Origin: Bacteroidales bacterium
GTDB lineage: Bacteria > Bacteroidota > Bacteroidia > Bacteroidales > VadinHA17
Length of the DNA stretch: 47,762 bases
Assembly (NCBI GenBank): GCA_020201035.1
Contig: JAIVHO010000032.1
Location: forward strand, 1-47,762
Reading direction: 5' to 3'
The notes under the pieces were generated by a model that saw nothing but the letters and a program-made list of their open reading frames with translations, was not told where the DNA came from and did not search any database. The position numbers were made by a program, and so were the translations under genes. This document shows positions 34,419 through 42,083 of this stretch, in pieces; position 1 is the stretch's first letter, and each line of letters begins with the position of its first letter.

Positions 34419-35783
34419 TCACCTTGAATGGTTGAACATGATCTGGGAGGATGCATGCTCCGCAGCTTTTATCAGCGGATATCCGGCTGGTGAGGCTGTA
34501 AGAAGTGGATGTGTACCTATCTGAGCCGTAAGCACAGAGTTAATGGCCATCCTGTTCTGTATCATTATGCCTATCATATTGGTAAGTTCACCTACCGACA
34601 ATCCGCCGTACACTTCTCCACCGAGTATAACTCCCGACTCCTTACCCACTATCAGCTTTACAAACTGTTTATGGGTATCAGCCAGCGTGCCGGGATGACG
34701 GTCAATTCCCTCAAATTTACCGGTCACTATATCAAAACCCTCTTCATTTGCTATGTTTTCTGTTAAGCCGGCAACTCCGAATCCTGTGCCTCCCAGGGCT
34801 GTTGAAAAGATGGATATGGTACCACTGAAGGTTTTTATTGCATACAGCTTAAAGAGATTCATGCCTGCAATTCTGCCTTCAGCACATGCAGTTGAAGCGA
34901 GCATTACCTGACTGGGTTTACGGGTGACAAAATCACGCTTCTCAGCGCAGTCACCCACTGCAAAAATGGATGGATCTTCTGTTCTCATATATTCATCCAC
35001 CCTGATAAATCCCCATGAATTAACCGGCAGCCCGGCATCCGCAGCAAGTCCTGAATCAGGTCTGTAACCCATTGCCAGCACAACGGCATCAGCCTCCAGC
35101 TTTGTTCCGTCATCCAGTATTACACCTTCAACCTTACCCTTTCCCGTTATCTCGCTTACTCCCCTGCCAGTAACCAGATTAACTCCCCTCTCTACAAGCA
35201 GTTCCTCTGCCCTTACTGAGATATCCTTATCAAAAGCCAATCCCAGAATATTGGGAAGCTTCTCAACAAGATAAACCTCCTTGCCTGCCTTATTCAGTTC
35301 ATCAGAAATTTCCACTCCAATAAATCCGGCTCCAATTGTAACAATCTTTTTAAGTCCCTTTATACTATCCTGCATCTCATCAAGGTATACCTTATTTTTT
35401 GGCACAGAGAAGACATTTTCAAGATCAACACCTTTCAGCCAGGCCGGTTTTACCGGTTGAGATCCGGTAGCTATCACCAGCTTTTCATACACTACTTTCT
35501 CTCCGCTTTTCAGCGTTACCGAGTGGCTGTCCCTGTTGATTGACACAACCTCGTCATAGATGATATCGATACCAGACTTTTCAAACATTGATTCAGCAGG
35601 AAGGATATTATTATCAGTACTTCCCACTGATCCAAAAACATAAGGTATACCACAGGGTATAAGTGTTTTAGTTAACTTTGTCACTACGGTAATTTTTTTT
35701 TCAGGGTGAACGCGTCTGCCCGTTGTAGCCGTTACCAGTCCGGCCGCACTGCTTCCGATAATCAGAACATCAGTTTTACTCAT
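34419..35783 (-). CDS. FAD/NAD(P) oxidoreductase, CoA-disulfide reductase/NADH oxidase type
   Basis: 454 residues. The N-terminal FAD-binding GSSAAG (10-15) is followed by IPCGIPY with Cys44, the single active-site Cys typical of CoA-disulfide reductases, NADH oxidases and NADH peroxidases of this subfamily. The NAD(P) site is TIGAGFIGVEISDEL near 148, the FAD loop FAVGDCAE near 295, and the C-terminal dimerisation domain covers 325-450. The substrate could be CoA disulfide, polysulfide, oxygen or a cluster-bound thiol. Placement inside the NifX/MinD cluster, 4 bp from a NifX-like gene, favours a role as an electron donor to that complex. Confidence 0.88.
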   Translation of the reverse strand: MSKTDVLIIGSSAAGLVTATTGRRVHPEKKITVVTKLTKTLIPCGIPYVFGSVGSTDNNILPAESMFEKSGIDIIYDEVVSINRDSHSVTLKSGEKVVYEKLVIATGSQPVKPAWLKGVDLENVFSVPKNKVYLDEMQDSIKGLKKIVTIGAGFIGVEISDELNKAGKEVYLVEKLPNILGLAFDKDISVRAEELLVERGVNLVTGRGVSEITGKGKVEGVILDDGTKLEADAVVLAMGYRPDSGLAADAGLPVNSWGFIRVDEYMRTEDPSIFAVGDCAEKRDFVTRKPSQVMLASTACAEGRIAGMNLFKLYAIKTFSGTISIFSTALGGTGFGVAGLTENIANEEGFDIVTGKFEGIDRHPGTLADTHKQFVKLIVGKESGVILGGEVYGGLSVGELTNMIGIMIQNRMAINSVLTAQIGTHPLLTASPAGYPLIKAAEHASSQIMFNHSR

Positions 35784-35787
35784 TACG

Positions 35788-36132
35788 TTAAAATTTAAAT
35801 TCCTCTAATAGATTATTTTTCCAGGCATTATATGCCTCTTCAACTTTCATCTCTCCTGCTCCCGTATATAGCTTTACACCGGTAGCTGCCAGCACTGATG
35901 CTGCATTTCCGCCCGGACCGTTACCTGTTATTATGATATCCGGAGCTATTCCTGCTACTACAGATGATGTTTTTGTGCCGGCACCATGTGCCTCTTCATC
36001 CACTGCACTGTTATCAATAACATCCATTTTATCACTGACAGTATTATATACCAGAAGGTACATTGCACGTCCGAATCTTGGATCCATTGGTGAATCCCAC
36101 TCTTTTCCCTTTGCTGTAAACAGTATATTCAT
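35788..36132 (-). CDS. NifX/NifB C-terminal-type (dinitrogenase cofactor-fold) protein, second copy
   Basis: 114 residues of the NifX/NifY/NifB-C-terminal fold, small carriers of Mo or Fe-S clusters. Pattern: DPRFGRAMYLLVYN, then SSVVAGIAPDIIITGNGPGGNAASVLAATGVKLY. It contains no Cys, unlike the first copy. In Desulfovibrio, the ORP protein of this fold carries a Mo-Cu-S cluster without protein Cys ligands. The gap to the oxidoreductase is 4 bp. A 143-bp gap with a hairpin separates it from the preceding MinD-type gene. Confidence 0.85.
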   Translation of the reverse strand: MNILFTAKGKEWDSPMDPRFGRAMYLLVYNTVSDKMDVIDNSAVDEEAHGAGTKTSSVVAGIAPDIIITGNGPGGNAASVLAATGVKLYTGAGEMKVEEAYNAWKNNLLEEFKF

Positions 36133-36184
36133 CTCTTTTCTGTTAATTATTTAACAATTAATATTCCGATAATTAATGAACTCC

Positions 36185-36217
36185 GGGCAAATCATCTCTC
36201 TTCCATTGATTGCCCGA
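36185..36217. other. Hairpin inside the NifX/MinD cluster
   Basis: CGGGCAA and TCA pair with TGA and TTGCCCG across an 11-nt loop, with a 1-nt bulge. On the minus strand it falls in the 143-bp gap between the second MinD-type gene and the second NifX-like gene. No T-run follows; it may be a processing or stability element or divide the operon. Confidence 0.5.
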
Positions 36218-36275
36218 AGGCTTATATGTGTTATTGCAGGCCGGTATTATAGTCCGGTATTGCATGACGGTTAGC

Positions 36276-37166
36276 TTACACTTTTACAGTGATATCATTC
36301 TGTTGTAAAACATTTTCCCAGCACTCCCTGATGACTCCGGAAAGAGTTGTGTTTTCAGACTCTGCTATTGTCCTTCCCGCCACTATTGAATGAACAAACT
36401 CTTCATTCCACTCCATTCTGGATAGCAGGGGAATGTTTGCCTCCCTGAGGAAAACCTCTATTTGTGCTGTTATTTCCCTGTTTATATCATACTTATTTAT
36501 CACCGCGCCCATAGGGATAGAAAAGTTTCGCGTCAGCTCCACCACCCTTATTAGGTCATGCAGTGCAGAGAGCGAGGGCTCGGTGACCAGCACAACATAA
36601 CTTGCTCCTGAAAGGGAGCTGATTACCGGGCATCCTATACCGGGACTGCCATCAACAATAATGAGTTCTTTACCCTGCTCTTCAGCAATCTTCCGTGCTT
36701 CATTTTTAACTCTTGCCACCAGTTTTCCTGAATTGTCGGCTCCAATCCCAAGCTTTGCATGAACCATGGTACTGCCTGTTCTGATAGATGATATATACCA
36801 CTTACCGGCAAGGTCAGGAATATTACTTATGGCATTTTCCGGACACACCCTGGAACAGTATCCGCACCCTTCACACTTTACGGGATCAATAATTGCAAAT
36901 CCTCCCTTTTCAGTAACAGCATCAAACCTGCATATAGCCTGACATTCCATGCATCCGGTGCAGCTCCCGTTATCTACCACGGCAACCGTTCCGCTCAAAA
37001 ACTTATGTCTTTCAGCCCGGTCAGGAGAGAGCAGAAGGTGCATATCAGCAGCGTCCACGTCACAGTCTGCAACTATTGCCGATTTTCCTGCAAGCAGGGC
37101 AAAAGAGGCAGCAACTGATGTTTTGCCGGTTCCTCCCTTTCCTGATATTACTACAATCTCCTTCAC
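36276..37166 (-). CDS. MinD/Mrp-type ATPase with inserted 2x[4Fe-4S] ferredoxin domain (second)
   Basis: 296 residues. Deviant Walker A GKGGTGKTS (9-17) of the MinD/NubA/NifH superfamily. A ferredoxin insert at about 62-112 has two Cx2Cx2Cx3C-type motifs (CTGCMECQAIC and CEGCGYCSRVC). The switch region is IVDGSPGIGCPV near 171, followed by VLVTEPSLSALHD. It is expected to couple ATP hydrolysis to assembly or transfer of a metal cluster; paired ATPases of this kind occur in ORP clusters. It overlaps the first ATPase gene by 1 bp. Confidence 0.9.
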   Translation of the reverse strand: MKEIVVISGKGGTGKTSVAASFALLAGKSAIVADCDVDAADMHLLLSPDRAERHKFLSGTVAVVDNGSCTGCMECQAICRFDAVTEKGGFAIIDPVKCEGCGYCSRVCPENAISNIPDLAGKWYISSIRTGSTMVHAKLGIGADNSGKLVARVKNEARKIAEEQGKELIIVDGSPGIGCPVISSLSGASYVVLVTEPSLSALHDLIRVVELTRNFSIPMGAVINKYDINREITAQIEVFLREANIPLLSRMEWNEEFVHSIVAGRTIAESENTTLSGVIRECWENVLQQNDITVKV

Positions 37167-38023
37167 TAACTTATCAGTTTAATAAACGCCTTCACTTTAC
37201 CTATCTCCCTGCTCATATCAGGATCCATTCCGCAGGAGAGACCTCCTGCGGAATAGATTCTGGCAATATTCAGGCTATTGGGTATGGAAGCAATTACGCG
37301 TATTCTTTCGGCCCGACAGTAATCTGCAACGGCGCTGTTACCCAGTGTCGACCTGTTTATTATCACACCAAAGGGTTTCCCCAGCTTACGGACAGTCTCA
37401 ACTGCAATCTGCAGGTCATTAAGTCCGAATGGGGTGGGTTCGGTAACCAGAATTACAAAATCGCTCTGTCCCACTACCTCCATAACCGGGCATGATGAGC
37501 CCGGAGGGGAATCCATTATTACTACAGTATCCTTATCTGCAATACTTTCAATATATTCACCAACACTCTTTATAAGAGGGACAGCCTGCTCCTGACCAAT
37601 ATCTATTCTCCCCTCAACAAAGGTCAGATTTCCCTGCTCAGATCTGGTAATTACACCAATTCTTGATGGTTTCATGGGAAGGGCTTCATCTCTGCACAAT
37701 TCAGAGCAGGCATAACAACTATGACACAGGTTGGGAAAAATCATTATCTGAGATGCTATTCTGACAACAGCATTGAAATTGCATATCTCCTGACATTCAC
37801 CGCAAAGAGTGCATCTGTCGCTGTCCCATACAGGTATATCCCTGGTAACAATTCTCTCTTCCAGATGGTTACCTTTAATAAAGAGGGCTGAATCAGGCTC
37901 TTCCACATCCATATCAGCCAACAAAACCCTGTGGTCTGAAGCCATGGAGAGAGCCAGATTGGTTGATATTGTTGTTTTCCCTGTTCCTCCTTTACCGCTG
38001 GCGATTGCAATCTTCACCGGCAA
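37166..38023 (-). CDS. MinD/Mrp-type ATPase with inserted 2x[4Fe-4S] ferredoxin domain (first)
   Basis: 285 residues, paralogous to the next gene. Walker A GKGGTGKTT (10-18), ferredoxin insert with CTLCGECQEIC and CHSCYACSELC (about 72-112), switch MDSPPGSSCPV near 171 and VLVTEPTPFGLNDL. As a pair of non-identical ATPases they could form a heterodimer that loads the NifX-like carriers. The start codon is 6 bp after the first NifX-like gene and the stop overlaps the next ATPase by 1 bp, so translation is coupled. Confidence 0.9.
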   Translation of the reverse strand: MPVKIAIASGKGGTGKTTISTNLALSMASDHRVLLADMDVEEPDSALFIKGNHLEERIVTRDIPVWDSDRCTLCGECQEICNFNAVVRIASQIMIFPNLCHSCYACSELCRDEALPMKPSRIGVITRSEQGNLTFVEGRIDIGQEQAVPLIKSVGEYIESIADKDTVVIMDSPPGSSCPVMEVVGQSDFVILVTEPTPFGLNDLQIAVETVRKLGKPFGVIINRSTLGNSAVADYCRAERIRVIASIPNSLNIARIYSAGGLSCGMDPDMSREIGKVKAFIKLIS

Positions 38024-38029
38024 TAATTC

Positions 38030-38374
38030 CTAATGGTCACACAGGTTGTCGCCTGTAACCAGTTCATTTTTAAGATAGGCCTTAACCAGTCCGGCAGGAT
38101 CACCGCCATCTACACCCATACATACCTTTATATTATTCTGAGCAAATAGATCCTGAGCCTTTTGTCCCATTCCTCCGGCAATAATTACACTTACACCCTC
38201 ACCGGCCAGGAAGGCAGGATAAACGCCCGGCTGATGAACCGGTGGTGTTACCATCTCACTGCTTACTACCTCTCCATCCTCAACGTCAACAATTGCAAAT
38301 TTCTCGCAATGGCCAAAATGGGCCGTAAGGATTCCACCGTTTGTGGGTATTGCAAATCTGTGTCTCTTATTCAT
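38030..38374 (-). CDS. NifX/NifB C-terminal-type (dinitrogenase cofactor-fold) protein, first copy
   Basis: 114 residues. The fold's hallmark is clear: AIPTNGGILTAHFGHCEKFAIVDV, then GEGVSVIIAGGMGQKAQDLFAQNNIKV. His and Cys in AHFGHC and CMGVDGGDPAG could serve as metal ligands. Such proteins carry Mo/Fe-S clusters. It differs in sequence from the second copy, so the cluster has two distinct carriers. It is 6 bp from the first ATPase gene and 35 bp after the zinc-ribbon gene. Confidence 0.88.
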   Translation of the reverse strand: MNKRHRFAIPTNGGILTAHFGHCEKFAIVDVEDGEVVSSEMVTPPVHQPGVYPAFLAGEGVSVIIAGGMGQKAQDLFAQNNIKVCMGVDGGDPAGLVKAYLKNELVTGDNLCDH

Positions 38375-38409
38375 TAAATGTTGGTTTTAAAATTATTATC
38401 TCTTGTTTA

Positions 38410-38649
38410 TTATTTGTCTCTTTTCTCATCATTATCCTGTTTTTTTGCAAGAAGCAACTCTTCCCTGATAAGTGGCTTATCACAGGACGGACACCTGAGT
38501 GTAGTACATTTTACTCCCCTTGCATGAGGCTCGCTGTAACCACATGATGCACAAACACAGAGGCCGCCCTTTCCAAATCCGCCACCTTTATTCCTGCCTT
38601 TTCCGCCTGCTGATGTGGATCCTTCTCCCCTTACATTGTCATTTTTCAT
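38410..38649 (-). CDS. Small zinc-ribbon/rubredoxin-like protein of the cluster
   Basis: 79 residues. A Gly/Lys-rich N-terminus precedes a metal site: Cys33 and Cys36 (CASC) and Cys53 and Cys56 (CPSC), with extra Cys31 and Cys48. The sequence CVCASCGYSEPHARGVKC is the usual form of the small zinc-ribbon protein found beside DUF5320 and NifX-like genes in anaerobes. Function unknown; zinc or iron binding is likely. Confidence 0.75.
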   Translation of the reverse strand: MKNDNVRGEGSTSAGGKGRNKGGGFGKGGLCVCASCGYSEPHARGVKCTTLRCPSCDKPLIREELLLAKKQDNDEKRDK

Positions 38650-38655
38650 GATCCC

Positions 38656-38916
38656 TTAATTATCCTTGTTACTCTCCCTGCCGGCTATCACCGACTCAAG
38701 CTGCCGGAGCCTCTCACGCAAATCAGCAATTTCATTATTCCGTGATTGCTCCGGATAGGCCATATAGCCCCTTCCAAAACCCTGGCCCCTTCCATGGAAC
38801 CTGAAACCAAATCCTCTACCGGGCATCCCGGTTCTCTCCTGACCTGCGCACACTCCCATGCGCCTTCCGGTCATTGGTCCTTCTCCTGAAGGACCTGTTC
38901 TGTCAAATCCTGGCAT
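38656..38916 (-). CDS. DUF5320 protein
   Basis: 86 residues. The N-terminal signature MPGFDRTGPSGEGPMTGRR is characteristic of DUF5320, followed by VCAG and a Gly/Phe/Arg-rich middle. A short coiled coil ends the chain (about 60-82). I chose the Met at 38916 because a strong ribosome-binding site (GGGAGGT) precedes it and the signature starts there; an upstream extension to 39015 only overlaps the DUF134 gene. Family function unknown; it usually accompanies NifX-like and MinD-like genes. Confidence 0.8.
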   Translation of the reverse strand: MPGFDRTGPSGEGPMTGRRMGVCAGQERTGMPGRGFGFRFHGRGQGFGRGYMAYPEQSRNNEIADLRERLRQLESVIAGRESNKDN

Positions 38917-38918
38917 AA

Positions 38919-39374
38919 TTACCTCCCTTTTTGTCCGTGCCGGTGAGCACAACATCTGCCATGTCCAAAGCCACCTGCAAGATTGATCAGGTTTTTTGAA
39001 CGACAGACAGGACACTCGGTCACAGTGTTATTAATATTTATTCTGAACATATGTCCGCATGAATGGCACTTGATCAGGTTATACCTGAAATGGATATTGC
39101 CTCCTTCTATAGTAAGCAGTTTCCCTTCAATTATTAACCGGGCTATTTTACCCCTTGCCCGCTCTATAAGACGGGTAAAGACAGACCTTGAAATCTCCAT
39201 CTCATCAGCTGCCTCGGCATGGGACATATTAAGATGATCAGCAAGCCTGAAGGCCTCCAGTTCATCGAGTGTGAGCAGAACATTTTCAAGATCCCTTAAC
39301 GGTACCCCGGCAGGTTTGAACTCCGTAAAAAGCGGAGGCTGGTGAACTACTCTTTCATTCTGGGGGCGTGCCAT
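38919..39374 (-). CDS. DUF134 (UPF0251) DNA-binding regulator with zinc ribbon
   Basis: 151 residues. The N-terminal DUF134 signature is clear (FKPAGVPLRDLE, then LTLDELEAFRLAD), followed by a sigma-region-4-like helix-turn-helix (about 47-78: MSHAEAADEMEISRSVFTRLI). A C-terminal zinc ribbon (Cys103, Cys106, Cys121, Cys124) and a Cys/His-rich tail (GRCCAHRHG) could sense metal or redox state. First gene of the cluster, 2 bp before DUF5320. The promoter has a palindromic operator, so autoregulation is likely. No ribosome-binding site is visible in the short leader. Confidence 0.88.
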   Translation of the reverse strand: MARPQNERVVHQPPLFTEFKPAGVPLRDLENVLLTLDELEAFRLADHLNMSHAEAADEMEISRSVFTRLIERARGKIARLIIEGKLLTIEGGNIHFRYNLIKCHSCGHMFRININNTVTECPVCRSKNLINLAGGFGHGRCCAHRHGQKGR

Positions 39375-39392
39375 TTATTTTATTTTATACCA

Positions 39393-39424
39393 CAAACATA
39401 ATGAACATATGTTCATAATGCAAG
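39393..39424 (-). promoter_or_regulatory. Promoter with palindromic operator for the DUF134-led cluster
   Basis: On the minus strand: -33-like CTTG (39421-39424), 20-nt spacer, then perfect -7 TATGTTTG (39393-39400). The spacer contains the perfect 16-bp palindrome ATGAACATATGTTCAT (39401-39416), which extends to 24 bp (39397-39420) with one mismatched pair. A protein bound there would block the promoter. The predicted leader is about 12 nt. Confidence 0.75.
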
Positions 39425-39518
39425 AAAATAGCAGTTTTTTTTTTGTCAATTGCCATCTACTGCTGAATAAGAGCTGAAGCCTCCGGTGACAGACTGAAAG
39501 AGGCATTAATAATGCGGT

Positions 39519-39658
39519 AAGCAGTAGCGGAGGTAAGACGGAGAGCAGATAGCAATACGGAAGAAGAAATGGACCTGAGCGGGAAAAAGCAGTAGCGGAG
39601 GTAAGACGGAAAGGCAGACCGACAAAGCCAGGCAGGAAGCAGACCGACAGAGCCAGGC
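39519..39658. repeat. Mixed direct repeats between the cluster and the ygjP-like gene
   Basis: AAGCAGTAGCGGAGGTAAGA followed by CGGA occurs at 39519 and 39587 (68 bp apart). GCAGACCGACAAAGCCAGGC at 39614 recurs at 39639 with one change. The gap (39425-39671) has no credible gene; a 72-codon frame on the minus strand is repeat-derived. Confidence 0.75.
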
Positions 39659-39671
39659 CTGTGGAACTGGA

Positions 39672-40397
39672 TCAAAGAGGGAATTTTCTCAGCTCTTTCC
39701 GGAAATTACGCCATTCAGGCAAAAACCTGTCCATAAAGGAGTAGAACCGTTTATTATGTCCCCCTTCAAAGAGATGTACCATCTCATGTACAACGATATA
39801 TTCTGTAAGATAGATAGGGCAGCGTGCAAGCTCACTATTGATCATTATCCGTGCCGCCGCTCTGTTGCATGATCCCCAGCGGGTCTTCATCTTGCGCAGA
39901 CCTGTCCTTTCCACCCTGACACCCATAACCGTTTCCCACCTGGCAACCATAGCTGGAATCTCAGCAGCCAGTTGTGCGGCATAAAAGGAGTATAGAAGGG
40001 CCATACGCTTTTCACGTTCTGCCCCAAGCGGTACGCTAATAACTATTTCATCTCCCTCTACCGTGGATTTAATCACGCGGTTAGCGCGGGTGGTTAATCC
40101 CGGGGTTTCAACCATTCTTAAGTGGTACTCCTTTCCGAAGAGAAGATGTATTTCACCGGTGATATACTGTTTTTCAGCCGGAGGTACAGTTCTGAGTATC
40201 CTGTCGCGGTGCCTTCCTATCCACTCTTTTCTGGATATTACAAACTTCTGGATATATGATGCTGAGACTCCCGGAGGAGCTGAAACCATAACTTCCGCAT
40301 CCGGTTTACGTACCCTGAGTATCAGGTTCCGTATCGACTTGCGTATTACCGTAACCTCTATCCCTTCCCAGCTGTATTGTTCTTTTCGTTGTTTCAT
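39672..40397 (-). CDS. YgjP-like (DUF45/M48-type) zinc metallopeptidase
   Basis: 241 residues. Zinc motif HEMVH (His204, Glu205, His208) with the third ligand His214 in GGHN, preceded by the family's MKTRWGSCN segment (about 170-178) and the N-terminal RKSIRNLILRVRKPDAEVMVSAP. A cytosolic protein, often called a predicted metal-dependent hydrolase; the substrate is unknown. The frame extends to 40535, but those codons overlap the exchanger remnant and have no homology, so I begin at the Met of MKQRKEQYSW. The gap to the upstream exchanger remnant is 13 bp. Confidence 0.88.
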   Translation of the reverse strand: MKQRKEQYSWEGIEVTVIRKSIRNLILRVRKPDAEVMVSAPPGVSASYIQKFVISRKEWIGRHRDRILRTVPPAEKQYITGEIHLLFGKEYHLRMVETPGLTTRANRVIKSTVEGDEIVISVPLGAEREKRMALLYSFYAAQLAAEIPAMVARWETVMGVRVERTGLRKMKTRWGSCNRAAARIMINSELARCPIYLTEYIVVHEMVHLFEGGHNKRFYSFMDRFLPEWRNFRKELRKFPL

Positions 40398-40410
40398 AAA
40401 ATGAAGTGCA

Positions 40411-40785
40411 TCACCGGTATACCAGCAGGAAAACGATATATGATATAAAGAGCATTGTAAAGAGCATTCCCTCAATCCGGTTAATTGAACGGCCCTTGCC
40501 CGTGAAAATAAAGATAAAAAGCAGCAGGCTTGCAACCATATTTACCATAAGGTCAATATTTGTCCGGGGGTTCACCATAACCGGTGTAATAACAGAGCTG
40601 ACACCCAGAACCAGAAACATATTGAATATATTTGAGCCCACAATGTTGCCTATAGCGATATCGCTGTTTTTGCGCCGCGCCGCCATGGATGAAGCATTAT
40701 CAACCAGAAAACCAGCGCCGTACACAAGGAGTACAAATCCTCCCGCAAGCAAAAAAAGAGTATACATTAAATCCATCTTACTCAC
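40411..40785 (-). pseudogene. Remnant of a CaCA-family Na+/Ca2+ exchanger (YrbG-like)
   Basis: 124 residues, about a third of the usual 310-330. The first helix (GGFVLLVYGAGFLVDNASSMA) is followed directly by NSDIAIGNIVGSNIFNMFLVLG. The stretch that should lie between, with the alpha-repeat motif GTSxPE needed for ion binding, is missing, and only one half of the two-repeat protein exists. The C-terminus (GRSINRIEGMLFTMLFISYIVFLL) looks like a normal half-end. This is consistent with an in-frame deletion, perhaps by recombination between the duplicated halves. The start overlaps the AI-2E gene by 8 bp. It might be expressed, but is unlikely to be an active exchanger. Confidence 0.7.
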
Positions 40786-41833
40786 TTGATTGTATCCTAC
40801 CGGACTTTGCGATTACCCCCCTCCTGCTAAGAAGAATTGCAACAGGTCTTGTGCCCTCAAATTCTGACATAATAATTATAAGCATAACAGTAATGGGGAC
40901 GCTGAGCAGCATCCCGGCTATCCCCCATATCATCCCCCACATTGCCAGTGTAAGGAACACTACCAGTGGAGATATATTAAGGGAATTACCCATAATCCTG
41001 GGCTCTATCAGATTGCCGAAGAGCAGCTGAATCCCGCTTACGATAGTGAAAATCAGTAGTGCCGGCGTAAATTCACCAAACTGAAAAAGAGCGAATATTG
41101 TTGGAAAGAGTGTTGCTACCAGCGAACCGATTGTTGGGATATAGTTAAGTATAAATATAAGGAAGGCCCAGAATAGCGGCGCCTCCACGCCAATAATCAG
41201 TAGCACTATAAAGCTTGCAGCACCTGTCATCAGGCTTATCATTGTTTTTATACCAAGGTAATAACTAATGGAGCTGTCAATCTTTTTTATCATCACTCCC
41301 ATTTGCTCCCTTTTTGATTTATCAGGGTACATAGAGGTGAGTTTACTTGGGAATGTACGCTCCTCAAGAAGAAGGAAAAGCAGATATAACATCACCAGGA
41401 AGGATTTTCCGAAGAGTCCGGTTATTGCTGAGATAGTCTGGGTAAGGATGCTTGTAAACCTGGCATCCCTGACTAATTCACTCAGCATTGACATAGCATC
41501 GATACCAAATGTGTTGTTTACAGATGCCGTTATTTTATCAATATTCTTTTCGTATCCCGGAAGAGCCTGTGAAAGTTGGTGAATATTTGCCGAAAGCAAA
41601 ATAATAATCAGGGTTGCAAGGGAGAGAAACACAATGGTTGAAAGTATGGTAACCACCGCAACCGGCAATCGGTTCATAAACCCAATCCGTAAAAAGAGCC
41701 TTCTAATAATACGGATCATGATCCAGAAGAGGATGGAGATAATAAATGGCAGAATAATTGCCTGTGCGTATATAAGCACTAATACCAGTGCTGCAACAGA
41801 AAGGAAAATATAGATCTTTCTTGTACTATCCAT
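40778..41833 (-). CDS. AI-2E family transporter
   Basis: 351-residue membrane protein with about eight helices. The family pattern is seen in YAQAIILPFIISILFWIM at the N-terminus, the amphipathic middle region (about 130-210) and FILNYIPTIGSLVATLFP near 231. Further on are LIEPRIMGNSLNISPLVVFL near 280 and a C-terminal GIAGMLLSVPITVMLIIIM. Members have been assigned to autoinducer-2 export, Na+/H+ exchange or other transport; the substrate is undetermined here. The exchanger remnant starts within its last codons. Confidence 0.88.
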   Translation of the reverse strand: MDSTRKIYIFLSVAALVLVLIYAQAIILPFIISILFWIMIRIIRRLFLRIGFMNRLPVAVVTILSTIVFLSLATLIIILLSANIHQLSQALPGYEKNIDKITASVNNTFGIDAMSMLSELVRDARFTSILTQTISAITGLFGKSFLVMLYLLFLLLEERTFPSKLTSMYPDKSKREQMGVMIKKIDSSISYYLGIKTMISLMTGAASFIVLLIIGVEAPLFWAFLIFILNYIPTIGSLVATLFPTIFALFQFGEFTPALLIFTIVSGIQLLFGNLIEPRIMGNSLNISPLVVFLTLAMWGMIWGIAGMLLSVPITVMLIIIMSEFEGTRPVAILLSRRGVIAKSGRIQSSE

Positions 41834-42083
41834 ACCGGTGTTTGTTTTTAACCCCTGTCCGGTTATCGGAGGGAGATAACAAATTTATAAATTATTACCT
41901 TTATCACTATGCATAAATGGCAATCTGTTATAAAAGGAATTTGTTAACCTCCGGCAGGTGCTTTATGCCGGCATCTGCCGTAGGTCAGGATATTTTCTTC
42001 AGCCCGATTAATGGTTCGGTTTTTGAAGATGAACGGAGATATCAAACTAAGAAACCAGTAATAAATAAATAAATGTTACTGTT

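Noticed and set aside
38656-39015. Longer N-terminus of the DUF5320 protein
   Set aside because: Overlaps the DUF134 gene; a strong ribosome-binding site and the family signature mark the start at 38916.
39457-39675. 72-codon frame on the minus strand
   Set aside because: Lies wholly in the direct repeats and has no protein character.
39672-40535. Longer N-terminus of the YgjP-like protein
   Set aside because: The upstream codons overlap the exchanger remnant and are not similar to the family.
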